Assembly: GCF_003387475.1 (NCBI RefSeq) | Contig: NZ_QUNO01000019.1 | Span: 182,239 to 246,238 of the forward strand | DNA: 64,000 bases | DNA from: Kutzneria buriramensis | GTDB taxonomy: Bacteria; Actinomycetota; Actinomycetes; Mycobacteriales; Pseudonocardiaceae | Direction of reading: 5' to 3' | Made by a program: the position numbers and the translations under genes | The notes under the pieces: model-generated | Databases searched by the model: none | What the model saw: only the letters and a program-made list of their open reading frames with translations | What the model was told of the DNA's origin: nothing | Shown here: positions 63,686 to 64,000 of the stretch, piece by piece | Layout of the letters: each line of letters opens with the position of its first letter | How positions within the stretch are numbered: position 1 is the stretch's first letter

Positions 63686-64000
63686 TCAGTAGGCGGTGAC
63701 CACCGGAGAGGCGCCGTCGGCCGGCTCCCCAGAGGACAATGACTCTGTCTCGGCGATGCGCATGGCCTCCTCGATCAGCGTCTCCACGATCTGGTGCTCC
63801 GGCACCGTCTTGACGACCTGGCCCTTGACGAAGATCTGCCCCTTGCCGTTGCCCGACGCCACGCCCAGGTCGGCCTCGCGGGCCTCGCCGGGGCCGTTGA
63901 CGACGCAGCCCATCACCGCGACCCGCAGCGGCACCTCCATGCCCTCCAGGCCGGCGGTGACCTCCTCGGCCAGCTTGTACACGTCCACCTGAGCCCGCCC
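63686..64000 (-). CDS. ispG: IspG (HMBPP synthase), C-terminal part; gene runs off the window
   Basis: The 104 residues visible end the 4-hydroxy-3-methylbut-2-enyl-diphosphate synthase of the MEP pathway. [34 protein letters not shown] and [16 protein letters not shown] are unmistakable, and the Cys in [10 protein letters not shown] is one of the 4Fe-4S ligands. The frame is open to the edge, so the start is outside. An ispG beside a polyprenyl-synthase operon suggests a dedicated copy to raise isoprenoid supply for the cluster, rather than the housekeeping gene. That needs the rest of the genome. Confidence 0.93.
   Translation of the reverse strand, partial: GRAQVDVYKLAEEVTAGLEGMEVPLRVAVMGCVVNGPGEAREADLGVASGNGKGQIFVKGQVVKTVPEHQIVETLIEEAMRIAETESLSSGEPADGASPVVTAY

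Larger units (their letters stand above)
49278..64000. other. Biosynthetic gene cluster: A-T-TE synthetase plus diterpenoid-type meroterpenoid genes
   Basis: Fourteen genes from the A-T-TE synthetase to the partial ispG form one cluster. Ten of them (53227-62879) lie on the plus strand in a tightly packed operon with gaps of 2-36 bases or overlaps. Its contents combine isoprenoid supply (ispG, polyprenyl synthases), a membrane terpene cyclase of the Pyr4/PaxB type, flavin and P450 oxygenases, a TDO-like enzyme and carrier-bound amino-acid activation. The right border is outside the window. Confidence 0.8.

Overview
The window is very GC-rich, with G/C at nearly every third codon position, frequent GTG and TTG starts, ATGA/GTGA gene overlaps, WhiB, ANTAR and SCO6745-family proteins, and actinomycete-style hairpin terminators. 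This points to a filamentous actinomycete, probably of the Pseudonocardiales; that placement is inference. No tRNA, rRNA, CRISPR array, insertion sequence or phage gene was recognised.

Layout. (1) 1-7.7 kb: a GH63-like glucosidase and a GH13 enzyme, then a sensory operon of GAF-ANTAR, GAF-ANTAR-receiver-like and a double-domain KaiC-like ATPase. (2) 7.9-8.4 kb: a deletion scar in which two divergent genes (a pyridoxamine-phosphate-oxidase-like gene and trkA) both lost their 5' halves. (3) 8.4-14.7 kb: a probable light/oxidative-stress block with a TIGR01777 oxidoreductase, an iron-sulfur photolyase/cryptochrome, TspO, WhiB, a MerR-cobalamin (LitR/CarH-like) regulator and a ferric-reductase-like haem protein. 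Two near-identical AATCGAT-type operators tie the regulator to the tspO/whiB promoters. (4) 15-21.4 kb: sulfatase, formaldehyde-type dehydrogenase, two small CDF-like cation transporters and a CmtR-like ArsR sensor. (5) 21.8-34 kb: an ion and energy stress island with two P-type ATPases, a lipid kinase, an HD protein, a SulP transporter, PPK2 and an AI-2E-type exporter. (6) 34-49 kb: mixed accessory genes, including regulator/target pairs, secreted hydrolases, a subtilase, a PQQ-type propeller protein with a LacI-type operator, DUF2252, a small kinase and a two-component/GAF operon.

(7) 49.3-64 kb is the most interesting part: a biosynthetic gene cluster running off the right edge. It holds a stand-alone A-T-TE peptide synthetase; a secreted beta-lactamase-fold hydrolase; an atypical polyprenyl synthase; a shortened tryptophan-2,3-dioxygenase-family protein; a FAD monooxygenase; a canonical, predicted C20 polyprenyl synthase; a P450 with its 3Fe-4S ferredoxin; an aromatic-hydroxylase-type FAD enzyme; a limonene-epoxide-hydrolase-family protein; an acyl-CoA-dehydrogenase-fold (group D-like) flavin oxygenase; a seven-helix Pyr4/PaxB-like terpene cyclase; a LuxR regulator; and the 3' end of an extra ispG.

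A working model, by inference: ispG and the C20 synthase supply GGPP. The atypical synthase transfers it to an aromatic, probably indole- or tryptophan-derived, acceptor. A flavoprotein epoxidises the chain and the membrane cyclase closes the rings. The P450, TDO-like and flavin enzymes then oxidise the aromatic head. This combines a quinoxaline/quinaldate-style tryptophan-processing kit with indole-diterpenoid-style cyclisation, a combination I do not recognise from a described bacterial cluster.
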